From Lucinisca nassula (lineage: Eukaryota; Mollusca; Bivalvia; Lucinida; Lucinidae), in assembly GCA_963580285.1 (NCBI GenBank), contig OY757010.1, positions 223,777,234 through 223,841,233 of the forward strand: a stretch of 64,000 nucleotides of DNA, read 5' to 3'. The position numbers and the translations under genes are program-made. The notes beneath the pieces were generated by a model. The model did no database searches, was not told the DNA's origin, and was given only the letters and a program-made list of their open reading frames with translations. Of this stretch, positions 21,166-31,544 are shown piece after piece (the stretch's first letter is position 1; every line of letters starts with the position of its first letter).

Positions 21166-21335
21166 AGCTATAAAAGCCAGCTTGTACCACAAGGCAGTAC
21201 AAGTGTAACAGGTGAAAAAAATTCTATTACCCTCACCCGCCGGGGATCGAACCCGGTCCGCCAGTTCGACAAGCCAACACTCTACCGCGTCGCTATAAAA
21301 GCCGGCTTGTACCGCAAGGCAGTACAAGTGTATTT
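21166..21335 (-). mobile_element. tRNA-headed SINE fragment between two 40-bp repeats
   Basis: Minus strand: GCGACGCGGTAGAGTG (A box) and GGTTCGATCCCCGGCGG (B box). The flanking block TATAAAAGCC(A/G)GCTTGTACC ... GGCAGTACAAGTGTA occurs at 21171-21212 and again at 21293-21331. A partial tandem duplication of the SINE would explain this. Confidence 0.6.
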
Positions 21336-21665
21336 TTATACCTATCACTACTACAAAGACATAAGAGATAATATATTATTTTTATTCATGGTGACGATGT
21401 CTACTCAGCTCTAGCGAAATGTCAGTTCTTTGTTGGCGATAAGTTTGTGGTTTTGGTTTAAGCAACATGTTCACCCGGAGATGTTCCGCCAACTTCCATG
21501 AAGGAACCAGTCTCCAAACTTATAGACTTTTGCCTCAAAAAGTATTTTCTATTTTCAACTGTTTTAGTAAAATAGAAGTGAAGTCAATTATCAGGAATTG
21601 ATACAACTACCCAGCACCACCCATCAGAGACACCAAAGGGAAAGAAATACGAACTTGAAATAACT

Positions 21666-21900
21666 GAGCTCCACCAAGCGAATTGTGTCTTCCAGCATTC
21701 TGTCATGACAGATTTTAACTGCGCATGCCCAGCCATTCAGCGGGGCCAGGGATATGGCTTTCTGTCTGAAGGTTCCTCCTGATTCACTGCTTGTATGAGC
21801 GAGCAGCGAAGGTTCTGGCGAGACTGCGCGGATGCGCAGGCTCGCCTGAACCTTCGCTGCTCGCATAGGCGATAAGTACCAAAATCGCTTGACGGGGCCC
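21666..21900. mobile_element. 235-bp MITE with GC-rich hairpin, second copy
   Basis: Near-identical to 11467-11702. Here the surrounding RT-tail copy shows the insertion edges: AACTGA before and AACTAATCC after, compatible with a short (about 4-bp, AACT) target duplication. Confidence 0.8.
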
Positions 21901-21986
21901 AACTAATCCCTAATGAATGCATCGCAAGCGGAAAGCCAAAATGACAGTTACTTTCTCAAAAAATGTCTGACCAAACGGCTATCTTA

Positions 21987-22027
<41 letters not shown>
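21987..22027 (+). repeat. (AAT)n microsatellite
   Basis: About 13 uninterrupted AAT units. Confidence 0.95.
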
Positions 22028-22029
<2 letters not shown>

Positions 22030-22254
22030 TTAAATCAGCTATAAGCAAAACATACATGCAAGGAAAAACTGTAATAAAAATAAACCGCGACAGTAGCACC
22101 GCCTTGAAACGGTCAGTAAAAAGTATTTCACTGGGTAAGTCCAATCTTTCTCTCACAAAACTGAAACGGAAACAAATAACCAGCCTATTTAAAACGTTAT
22201 TTGCTATTGTCGATCATTCTTTGTATATCCCCATAGTAATACAAGGCTATTAGA

Positions 22255-22350
22255 AGAACGTAGTTGAAGGAAATTATCAGGAATCTATACAACTACCCAA
22301 TACCTCCCAACAGAGACACCGAAAGGGAAAGAAGCACAAACATAACAAAG
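22255..22350 (-). mobile_element. RT-tail fragment
   Basis: Complement of the 3' end: TCAGGAATCTATACAACTAC, CAACAGAGACACC, GGGAAAGAAGCACAAACAT. Confidence 0.6.
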
Positions 22351-22382
22351 AGAGTTAGTGTCCTACAAAATGGCCAAAGACG

Positions 22383-22434
<52 letters not shown>
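22383..22434 (+). repeat. (GA)n microsatellite
   Basis: About 24 GA units. Confidence 0.95.
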
Positions 22435-22437
<3 letters not shown>

Positions 22438-22473
22438 TGAAATGCGCTGTGACGTATACGGGAACAGAACTTA

Positions 22474-22711
22474 CATCACGAAAACACGCCTATATATTCT
22501 AAACCCCGCTTTTATATAGTAAACATGTGGTTTACAGTTGTACATTTTATTTTTTCTTATTTCTGCTCGAAAACATAGATTGGGGGTACCCGTTGTTCCC
22601 ACAATCCATGTTTGGAGCAGAAATACGAAAATTAAACAAAAATACTTGAAAATTTTCATTTTTCGCTGATAAATTTTTCCAATATATTTGAAAAGGCGTG
22701 TTTTCGTAATG
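22474..22711. mobile_element. Hpn MITE with deleted hairpin core
   Basis: Both ends are clear (CATCACGAAAACACGCC and GGCGTGTTTTCGTAATG), an almost perfect pair of inverted termini. The palindrome is reduced to ATTGGGGGTACCCGTTGTTCCC, so the arms remain but the GCCTC core is lost. TA lies on both sides and may be the target duplication. Confidence 0.8.
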
Positions 22712-22901
22712 TACGAGTATAATGTGGCCGATGAAATGAACTATTGCTATGCTGTTCCTCTGTTGTCCGACTGTTGGACGAGATGTGCGTAAAGATATCT
22801 ACTGGATGGCGTCTTATTTCATTGACACGTTCATAGCTATACAAAAATGTGTGCTTGGAAATGTGCGTATTGTGAAAATTAGGATCAGCGTGCACATCCA
22901 A

Positions 22902-22992
22902 AATAGAAGTGTAGGCAATGATCAGGAATCCATACAATTAACCCACAGTTCCCATCAGAGACAACAAAGGGAAAGAAACATTAACATGAAAC
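22902..22992 (-). mobile_element. RT-tail fragment
   Basis: AAAATAGAAGTGTAGGCAAT, GATCAGGAATCCATACAATT, CCATCAGAGACAACAAAGG: complement of the last ~90 bp. Confidence 0.65.
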
Positions 22993-23059
22993 AACAGATC
23001 GCGAAGACTGATCAGAGTCTTCAGTGGACGCCCTATTTGTGGAAGTGAATACAAAGCGT

Positions 23060-23875
23060 TTTGGTAAAGACAAAGAATATAAGAATCTTACACGGGTGTT
23101 CGGACTGGAAAGAAAAATCCGTTCCGAGGATCACAGTCCGGCATCACGAAGCCGAGTAATGCCGGACTATGATCACGAGGGACGGCTTTTCTATCCACCC
23201 CTCACACCAAGTAAGATTCTTTTTCTTGCATACCTATCATTTCTGGATTTTTAATAATGAAGTCACTTCTGTTGGCGCCTTCAGTCATATTGTGATGAAA
23301 TGGTTTGATGTTTAGTGACGTCACATAATGTGCTGTGATGCCAACCTTGACGATCTTATTCAATCAGTGCATATCAAACGCGTGAGAATATTCGATTTCA
23401 ACCCTGTACCTGGGTGAGAATGAAATTTCTATCCCACTCTAAAACCACAGATTTCCTTATCTGATGTGCAAGAACATAAGAACCTTACATGGGTGTGAGG
23501 AGTGGATAGAAAAATCCCATCCGAGGTCATTATCTGTGTTATCATGGGGGAAAGATTCTCTTGCCACCCCTCACACCATATAAGATTCTTTTTCTTGCAT
23601 ACCTTCCATTTCTGAGCGTGAATTCTCTTAGGTTGCCGACGTCCGCCATATTGTGATGTCGATGGTGTGGTTTTAGTGACGTCACTTAAGATCCTGTGAC
23701 GTCGAACTTAACGACGGCGCAAATGAAGTCGTATTCAAACAGTGCATATAAAACACGTGAGAATATTCGACTTTTTGTCCTGTCCATGGGTAAAATCTCC
23801 AGGTTAAGAACAGAATTTCTATCACAGGCTTAAACTACGGATTTCCTTATCTGGTGTGCAAGAAACTTGTGTTCT
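23060..23875 (+). repeat. Tandem pair of ~410-bp units with foldback core
   Basis: Two adjacent copies share AAGAATCTTACACGGGTG / AAGAACCTTACATGGGTG, CACCCCTCACACCA, TAAGATTCTTTTTCTTGCAT, TTTAGTGACGTCAC and GAGAATATTCGA in order. Inside each, AAGAAYCTTACAYGGGTGTG and its near complement CACACCATATAAGATTCTT form a loop of ~120 bp. Confidence 0.75.
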
Positions 23876-23894
23876 TATGACATTAAATACTCGA

Positions 23895-24832
23895 GTGTGT
23901 TATTTGCTTATCACATGATATACTCTACTGTGTTTTGTTGCTGATCACATGGTATACTCCACTATGTTTTGTTGCTGATCACATGATATTTCACTATGTT
24001 TTGTTGCTTATCACATGATATACTCTACTGTGTTTTGTTGCTGATCACATGATATATTCTACTGTGTTTTGTTGCTGATCACACGCTCAACTGCGTTTTG
24101 TTGCTGATCACAAGATATACTCTACTGTGTTTTGTTGCTGATCACACGCTCTACTGTGTTTTGTTGTTGATCACACGCTCTACTGTGTTTTGTTGTTGAT
24201 CACATGATATACTGTGTTTTGTTGCTGATCACATGATATATTCTTCTGTGTTTTGTTGCTGATCACACGCTCTACTGTGTTTTGTTGCTGATCACACGCT
24301 CTACTGTGTTTTGTTGTTGATCACATGATTTACTCTACTTTTTTTGTTGCTGATCACATGATAAACACTACTGTGTTTTGTTGCTGATCAAATGATATAC
24401 CCTACTGTGTTTTGTCGCTGATCACACGGTATACTCTACTGTTTTTGTTGCTGATTACATGATATACTTGACTGTTTTGTTGCTGATCACATGATATACT
24501 CGACTGTGGTCTGTTGCTGATCGCATGATATACTCGAGTGTGTTATACGCTTATCACATAATATACTCTTCTGTATTTTGTCGGTGATCACATGATATAC
24601 TCCAATATGTTTTGTTGCTGATCACATGATATACTCTACTGTGTTTTGTTGCTGATCACATGGTATACTCTACTGTGTTGTATTGCTGATCACACGCTAT
24701 ACTGCGTTTTGATGCTGATCACACGATATACTCGACTGCGATTTGTTGCTGATCACATGAATACTCGACTGCTTTATGGCGGATCACATGATATTCTCTA
24801 CTGTGTTTTGTTGCTGATCACGTGAGAAACGT
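23895..24832 (+). repeat. TGATCA-centred satellite, unit ~34 bp
   Basis: About 27 units of TTGTTGCTGATCACATGATA plus TACTCTACTGTGTT with shortened variants lacking ATATACTC (for example GATCACACGCTCTACTG). Every unit holds the palindrome TGATCA. Similar units resume at 30439-30532 and 30867-30986. Confidence 0.9.
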
Positions 24833-25646
24833 TACTATGTTTCTAACGGAGAACTCGATTACAAAACAATATAAAGCATAACTGCAAAATCTTGTACTAA
24901 TACAAAACTGCATTTGTTTCAATATAGGATCTCCTTGGTGTTTTGCAACCGACGATTTTCTCAATAAGATTAATATAAAGAAATGATAATCTCTGTTGGT
25001 TTTGCCACGTATACTCCGAGACTTTAGCACATTTATTTTGGAATTGTAGAATAATGTTTTATTTTTTGGGGATCAAATTGAGAAATAGATAATAAAAAGA
25101 GTAATAGGGTTTTTAGTATAGTTATGTTCAGTGTCTTTTTTGGTATTTCCTATAACGAAGAGTGCAATGAGCCTTTCAACTATATAATCATCTTGACAAA
25201 ATACTATACGTGCAGAATCAACAATAAACTGTTAACTTTTAATATATAAAAATTGAAATTAAAAATGCTTTGGTATGAGAAAAAGGATTGCTATTAAAAA
25301 TCATCGGTATGCTAAATTTAAGCAGATATTGGGACAAATGGATAACAAAATTTGAAGATTCTAACTGAATTTATATTAACCTGACAAAAAGGAGTCTGGC
25401 CGTAATTAAGGACCTTTCAACTATGATGGTAAAACATCGCATTGGAGACATTGTGAATATTTGAGCTTAATTACTGTAACACAAGTCCGTGTATATGTGT
25501 ATGGGTATATATATATAATCATATGTGTGGATATATGCATATGTGTACATGTGTCTATGTTGTACTGTACTTGTATTAGTGTATGTAGCCATCACAAATG
25601 GATAGGCGCTTGTATATGTGTAAGTGCATGAATATGTGTACGGATA
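24833..25646. other. No gene seen; AT-rich, then TG-rich
   Basis: No coding support. From about 25490 a diffuse (TATATG)n/(TG)n tract runs to the left end of the mariner-like element. Confidence 0.4.
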
Positions 25647-25829
25647 TACAGTGTGTCCCTTATTATATGTTACACTTTCAATCAGAAATATATTGTACAC
25701 AATCTAGGTAAAATATGCATGGCTTACAGTATTTGAGGGCTGAGTCTATAAAGTTTTCTATAAATGACGCCAAAACGTCATGCGACGTCACGGTAACGCC
25801 TTATGACGTCATCAATGACGTCACTTATT

Positions 25830-28435
25830 CTATAGCATTTAAAAATGGTAGATCACATAGAAATAGTTATCTGTACTTTGAACTTGGAAAATTAACTGCC
25901 GCAGTCATACGGCATTTGAAAAAGCGTCACTCTGCGGAAGAAATACCTTCCAGACAACAAATGAGTCGCTAAGTGAAAACAAATTCAAATTGCATGGAAC
26001 AGTTTTTGACAGAAAAGGTGACAACAAAGGTCGACCTAAGACTGCCAGGACCGGTGACATTGTAGGGCAAGTGCGAAAAACAGTTGAAAAAAAACACCTG
26101 CCATTGTTGAGCAGGTGCGACAAACAGTTGAAGAAACACCTGACATTGTTGAGCAGGCGTGACAAACAGTTGAAGAAACACCTGACATTGTTGAGCAGGT
26201 GCGACAAAAAGTTGAAGAAACACCTGACATTGTTGAGCAGGTGCGATAAAGAGTTGAATAAACACCTAACATTGTTGAGCAAGTGCAACAAACAGTTGAA
26301 GAAACACCTGACATTGTTGAGCAAGTGCGACAAAGAGTTGAAGAAACACCTGACATTGTTGAGCAAGTGCGACAAACAGTTGAAGAAACACCTGACATTG
26401 TTGTGCATGTGCGATAAAGAGTTGGAAAACACCTAACATTGTTGAGCAAGTGCAACACACAGTTGAAGAAACACCTGACTTTGTTGAGCAAGTGCGACAA
26501 ATAGTTGAAGAAACAGCTGACATTGTTGAGCAGGCGTGACAAACAGGTGAAGAAACACCTGACATTGTTGAGCAGGCGCGACAAACAGTTGAAGAAATAC
26601 CTGACATTGTTGAGCAGGCGTGACAAACAGTTGAATACACCTGACATTGTTGAGCAGGTGCGACAAACTGTTGAAGAAACACCTGACATTGTTGAGCAGG
26701 TGCGACAAACACTTGAAGAAATACCTGACATTGTTGAGCAGACGTGACAAACATTTGAAGAAACACCTGCCATTGTTGAGCAAGTGCGACAAACAGGTGA
26801 AGAAACACCTGAAATTGTTGAGCAGGTGCGACAAACAGTTGAAGAAATACCCTGACAATATTGAGTAGGCGTGACAAACAGTTGAAGAAACACCTGACAT
26901 TGTTGAGCAGGTGCGACAAACAGTTGAAGAAATACCTGACATTGTTGAGCAGGCGTGACAAACAGTTGAAGAAACACCTGACATTGTCGAGCAGGAGCGA
27001 CAAACAGTTGAAGAAACACCTGACATTGTTGAGCAAGTAAGACAAACAAGTGAAGAAACACCTGACATTTTTTAGCAGGCGTGACAAAGAGTTGAATAAA
27101 CACCTGACATTGTCGAGCAGGAGCGACAAACAGTTGAAGAAACACCTGACATTGTTGAGCAGGCGTGATAAACAGTTGAAGAAACACCTGACATTGTTGA
27201 GCAAGTAAGACAAACAAGTGAAGAAACACCTGACATTTTTGAGCAGGCGTGACAAAGAGTTGAATAAACACCTGACATTGTTGAGCAAGTGCGACAAACA
27301 GTTGAAGAAACACCTGACATTGTTGAGCAAGTGCGACAAACAGTTGAAGAAACACCTGACATTGTTGAACAGGTGCGACAAAGAGTTGAAGAAACGCCTG
27401 ACATTGTTGAGCAAGTGCGACAAACAGTTGAAGAAACACCTGACATTGTTGAGCAAGTGCGACAAACAGTTGAAGAAACAACTGACATTGTTGTGCAAGT
27501 GCGACAGTTGAAGAAATACATGACATTGTTGAGCAAGTGCGACAAACAGTTGAAGAAACACCTGACATTGTTGAGCAAGTAAGACAAACAGTTGAAGAAA
27601 CACCAAGAAGTTCCGTAAGGAAAATATTAAAAGATATTTCAAACGTAACGACTGTAAGTAAGTCTAGTGTTCATAGAATTTTACTTTTTGATTTAAAATT
27701 GTATCCTTACGAAATTCAGTTGCTGCAGCATTTGAAGGAAAATGACATCTCTTCTCGCTTAGCATTTGCAGAATGGGCATTAGCTAATGATACCGTGCTA
27801 GACAGTGGTTGGTTTTCGGACGAGGCTCATTTCACCCTTAGTGGTTATGTTAATAAACAAAATGTGCGATATTGGGGACCTGCCAAGCCAGAAAACCATG
27901 ATGAAAAGCCATTACATAGCGAGAAAGTCACTGTATGGGCTGCTTTGAACAGTACCGGCGTCATTGGGCCGTTCTTTTTCCAGGAAGGAGCGCAGACAGT
28001 TGCAGTTACTTCGTTAATTCTGATCATTACCTTTCTTTTTTACGCAATAATTCTTACCTGCACTATCAAGTAAAGGTGTCAACTTAGAAGATTGTTGGTT
28101 TCAGCAAGATGGTGCTGCTCCCCACACAAGCAATGCTGTGGTACAGTTTTTGTCAACAACCGTTGGTGCACAGCTTATTTCACTAACGCCAGCTATCGAG
28201 TGGGCACCTCACTCTCCTGATTTAAACCCACTGGACTTTTTTGCTCTGGGGACATTTAAAGGACAATGTGTATGACCAAAAACCACAGTGTTTGAATGAA
28301 CTGAAAACTGCTATCCGCCGAGAAATCAGGAAAATTACAGCGAGCATCTGTCGAAACGTCATGGACAATTTCCGACATCGCATGACGCTGCTGAAGCAAA
28401 AAGATGGTGTACCTTTGGAACATATATTATGAAAT
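25830..28435 (+). pseudogene. Mariner-like transposase, frameshifted, with repeat expansion
   Basis: The N-terminal helix-turn-helix part is visible as YFELGKLTAAVIRHLKKRHS (25868-25930), then after a frame change FKLHGTVFDRKGDNKGRPKT. After the 42-bp array comes SSVHRILLFDLKLYPYEIQL (second HTH), then the catalytic core: first Asp in WFSDEAHFTLSGYVNKQNVR, second in WFQQDGAAPHTSNAV, then SPDLNPLDFF. Counting from the second Asp to the Asp of PLDFF gives 41 residues, the DD41D arrangement. Two more frame changes occur, near 28010-28090 and near 28245, after which LKDNVYDQKPQ continues to the stop at 28432. Frames of 178 and 63 residues are the readable pieces. The gene is dead in this copy. 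Confidence 0.85.
26053..27603 (+). repeat. 42-bp minisatellite inside the transposase gene, ~37 units
   Basis: Unit ACATTGTTGAGCAAGTGCGA plus CAAACAGTTGAAGAAACACCTG. In the transposase frame one unit encodes 14 residues, DIVEQVRQTVEETP, the segment normally present once between RPKTARTG and RSSVRKIL. Because 42 is divisible by 3, the array gives long open frames on both strands, the largest being 510 and 458 codons on the minus strand; these are artefacts. Variant units (GCGTGAC, GCAGGAGCGAC, AAGTAAGAC) recur in blocks, for example 26985-27060 resembles 27100-27230, which points to multi-unit duplications. Confidence 0.92.
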
Positions 28436-28976
28436 AATTAAGGTATCCATTCTGTTTAATTTGATGTGTACAAAATATTTATAGTGTTTTTTGTTATAGA
28501 ATCCAAATAGAACAGTGTATAAAATGGACAACCAATGTTTATGATAGTTTAAAAGTGTAACATATATTTTGGGACACCCTGTATGTATAAATATGTATAT
28601 ATTTATGTGTGTGTGTGCATGTATATATTGATATACTCAGATTCAATGAAGAAGCACCACATTGAGAATTTTGATTTCTTTAGTTTAAGGTAAAAATGAC
28701 TGACTTTTTCAACTGATCGATACGATATTGTAAATTTGTCACCGAAGCATGAGTTTGTTTGACAAGAATACTGCGTGATTTTCAGGATGTGCATTTCCAA
28801 GCTGCAAAAATTGCAAATTTTTCGTAATTATGATATTTTGGCACTTTCTTTACTGTTATTATAAGGTCCAGATTCTTTACGTTAAAAGGCAGCAAAACAG
28901 TTCAAAATAATATTACCCGAGAGTCATTGCGGCCATAGGGCCTTGATTACACAGAAGAACAACCCAATGGGACGTC

Positions 28977-30127
28977 TGAGTAACGTCAATCGTCATCGTG
29001 CCCTCTGTATGGCTGAAGGTGGGCTTTTGTGGGAAAGTAACTGTCCATATGGCCTTCCTTTGTTTAGGTTTCCATTATGGTCTGGTCGCTTAATGTTTGT
29101 ATTTCTTTCCCTTTGGTGTCTTTTATGGATGGAGTAAGTTAATTGTATCAATTCCTGATCTTTGTTTTACTTCTACTTTTCATACCGCCGAGTTGCAGAA
29201 CGTATGGGCTATTCGCTCACTACGATAGCTCGATTGGTTGTGTCTGTGGACGATAGACAACGCCCTTCGCGTGAACGTGTTACTGCACGTCAGCAGGACC
29301 GGTACATTGTTTTGAGTCATATACGCGACCGATTCAGGACGTTTGTTGAAACTGCCAGGGAGACAGTGGGAACCCATAACCTACGCGTAAGTGCCTTAAC
29401 TGTACGGTGGCGTCTTCAGGAATGCGCTATTTCTAGCCATAAGACGTATAGGGGGAACGTTTTGACGATGGAACGTCGAATCAGTCGCTTTAATTGGTGT
29501 CGACAGCTTATCCGATGGACATAACAACGTTTGCTTGGTGTACTGTTCCAGGACGAGTCCTGTTTTGTGTTGAAATTTTTGATAGGCGGCGTAAAGTATA
29601 GCGTCGACGTTTGGGAGCGATTTCAAGACTGTTGTGTTAAACAGGTGGCACGCTGGGGTGGTGGCAGCGAAGTGGGGAGGGATCTCATGGCGCCAAAGAA
29701 CCCAACTCATCGTTGATGGCCATTTGACGGAATGTCGGTACATCGTTGAAATCTTCTAGCCTAAGGTGGTACCGTTTTTACGCAATAATGCAATAATGGT
29801 GACGGTACGCTTTTCCAACAGGACAATGCTCGTGCTCATTCTGCAAGGCTAACCATGGACTTTTTCAATCAAAATGGTGTGCAAGTTTTTCTTTGGCCTG
29901 CGTCTTCGCCGGATTTAAACCCAATTGAGCACCTTTGGCGGGACCAGCTCGGTGTGTACAGCCGACATCACCCGCCAATTGACCGGCCTCAACTTGCCAT
30001 GGCGCTACAGGAAGAATGGGACAACATTACACAAGTCCAGATTCAGCGTTTAATTCGAAGCACGAGGCGTCGATGCCAAGCAACACTTGATGCTAATGGT
30101 AGACATACCCGGTGGACGGTTATTTGA
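28977..30127 (+). pseudogene. Tc1 transposase, disrupted
   Basis: Starts MGRLSNVNRHRALCMAEGG at 28977, is interrupted by ~150 bp of RT-tail, then resumes RRVAERMGYSLTTIARLVV. The DNA-binding region continues to NWCRQLIRWT, with a stop at 29522. Catalytic residues are seen in separate frames: Asp in LFQDESCFVLKF (about 29546), Asp in FQQDNARAHSARLTM (about 29815-29855) and Glu in SPDLNPIEHLW (about 29920), with 34 residues between the last two, as in DD34E Tc1 elements. The C-terminus IQRLIRSTRRRCQATLDANG is intact to the stop at 30127. At least one stop and two frame changes besides the insertion make it non-functional. Confidence 0.85.
29030..29180 (+). mobile_element. RT-tail insertion inside Tc1
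   Basis: TTGTGGGAAAGTAACTGTCC to CTTCTACTTTTC, nearly identical to 30717-30866 including the unusual ATGGATGGAGTAAG/ATGGGTGGAGTAAG ending. The two belong to one young subfamily. Confidence 0.8.
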
Positions 30128-30438
30128 TTTTGATTTTTCGGGTGTGTGGACTTATTTGAGTCTGCGTATCTCTGCATCCAATGAAATGCTGTAACTCTGT
30201 AGTGAGTTTGTTGATAAGTTGGTAATAATTCATTAAACGTGATCAAATGCTGGAATTATTGTGAATCAATGAAAATTTGAGGTATGGTACTGGTGGTGCG
30301 TTTTCATTGAATCTGAGCACATATATATGTATATACATGTATGTTCTTGATACATGAGACGTATTCAGTGATATGTTATACATATAATTCGCTGTGTATG
30401 TATGTGTATGTCTTCAGAATAAATTGTATAAAACAACT

Positions 30439-30532
30439 TGACTGTGTTTTGTTGCTGATCACATGATATACTCGACTTTGGTTTGTTGCTGATCACGTGA
30501 TATACTCTACTGTGTTTTCTGACATGATACAC
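30439..30532 (+). repeat. TGATCA satellite, continuation
   Basis: Three units of the 23895-24832 satellite in the same orientation. Confidence 0.85.
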
Positions 30533-30544
30533 TTTAGGCGATGA

Positions 30545-30866
30545 TTATGGCCATGTAAAACCGATTTAAGCCCCCCCCCCCCCCTCCCCAAGTGGAATTC
30601 TTTCCACTGACCGTTCCAAGGCGGTTCTTCTGTGGTGGTTTATTCATGTTGCTGTTTGTTACATACTGTGTGTATCACTTGTGTCTTTTTATTTTGGATG
30701 GCCATTTGGCCATTTTGTGGGAAAGTAACTGTCCTTATGGCCTTCCTTTTTTCTAGGTTTCCATTATGGTCTGGTCGCTTCATGTTTGTGTTTCTTTCCC
30801 TTTGGTGTCTTTCATGGGTGGAGTAAGTTAATTGTATCGATTCCTGATCTTTGTTTTACTTCTACT
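30545..30866 (+). mobile_element. RT-tail copy inside the TGATCA satellite
   Basis: ATTATGGCCATGTAAAACCG, poly-C, CTTCTGTGGTGGTTTATTC through CTTCTACTTTAC. The satellite is present on both sides, so this copy inserted into it. Confidence 0.8.
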
Positions 30867-30986
30867 TTACTGTGTTTTATTGCTGATCACATGATATACT
30901 CGACTCTGTTTAGTTGCTGATCACATGATATACTTGCCTGTGTTTAGTTGCTGATCACATTATATACCCGACTGCATTTTGTTGCT
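30867..30986 (+). repeat. TGATCA satellite, last units
   Basis: Four units with GTTTAGTTGCTGATCACAT variants, ending before CTGTATCGCAGACGC. Confidence 0.85.
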
Positions 30987-31544
30987 GTATCGCAGACGCT
31001 TGACACTGAAAAGGTAGTCGAAAGAAGTGTCAATGAAACTTCTAATGGTCTGCCTTACATGCACGGACACCATGAATGAATTGTACGTATTAGATATGAC
31101 TAACAGACAACAATTCCAAACAATGCCGTCTAGATACTTGGACGCACTAGATCAATTTGGCGTGCCAGTAATGCTTGCATGTCTATGCTTTAGCATCGAT
31201 GAATAGAGAATATAAGATTTGATGCAGCACGATAGTAATACGTGTTGAAGTTTTAGTTTCATATCACGACTGTTCTTTTAATTTTAATTTTCAACAGGAT
31301 CAGCTCTTCCTGGCGTCCATTTGAATTGAAAAAAATGCTAATATTTCAAAAATAGAAGGTCTTAATTAAAGACCGTGTTCCGTGGCGTCTGACCTGGACC
31401 TGACCTTTATGACAATGTCACGTTTGTGGGTTTCGTGTCTAGAATGGGTTAAGGAAAATGGATACACTTTTCAAGGGAGAATCAGAATTGTTACCGGTGA
31501 CACGTCAAATGACATTCATACACCAGGACCTGTGATGTGGGAAG
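30987..31544. other. No gene seen
   Basis: Unassigned DNA; the part next to 31544 may be the 3' UTR of the LINE that follows. Confidence 0.35.

Larger units (their letters stand above)
21563..22130 (-). mobile_element. RT-tail copy split by a MITE
   Basis: The 3' end (21563-21660) and the next part (21903-21970, then 22080-22130) are the consecutive blocks of the repeat, separated by the 235-bp MITE at 21666-21900 and an (AAT)n run. Confidence 0.7.
25649..28581 (+). mobile_element. Mariner-like transposon (DD41D spacing), TA target sites
   Basis: Left terminus CAGTGTGTCCCTTATTATAT and right terminus (complement) CAGGGTGTCCCAAAATATAT pair over 30 bp with four mismatches, both followed by GTTACACTTT. 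TA flanks both ends (25647-25648, 28582-28583), the Tc1/mariner target duplication. Length 2.93 kb instead of the expected ~1.4 kb because of a 42-bp minisatellite in the transposase gene. Confidence 0.88.
28634..30319 (+). mobile_element. Tc1-type transposon (DD34E), broken by an RT-tail insertion
   Basis: Left terminus CTCAGATTCAATGAAGAAGC and right terminus (complement) CTCAGATTCAATGAAAACGC, each followed by ACCAC, form inverted ends. The element starts about 50 bp after the mariner-like element, in the same TG-rich tract. A clean TA duplication is not visible at the right end. Confidence 0.8.

Noticed and set aside
23895..24832. Regular repeats reminiscent of a CRISPR array
   Set aside because: Units are directly adjacent with no unique spacers, and the surrounding repeats are eukaryotic.
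26036..27642. Minus-strand open frames of 510 and 458 codons rich in CRTCSTMSGVSSTV / LLNNVRCFFNCLSR repeats
   Set aside because: They lie entirely over the 42-bp tandem array; a unit divisible by three keeps every frame open if one unit has no stop. The plus strand carries a real transposase on both sides of the array.
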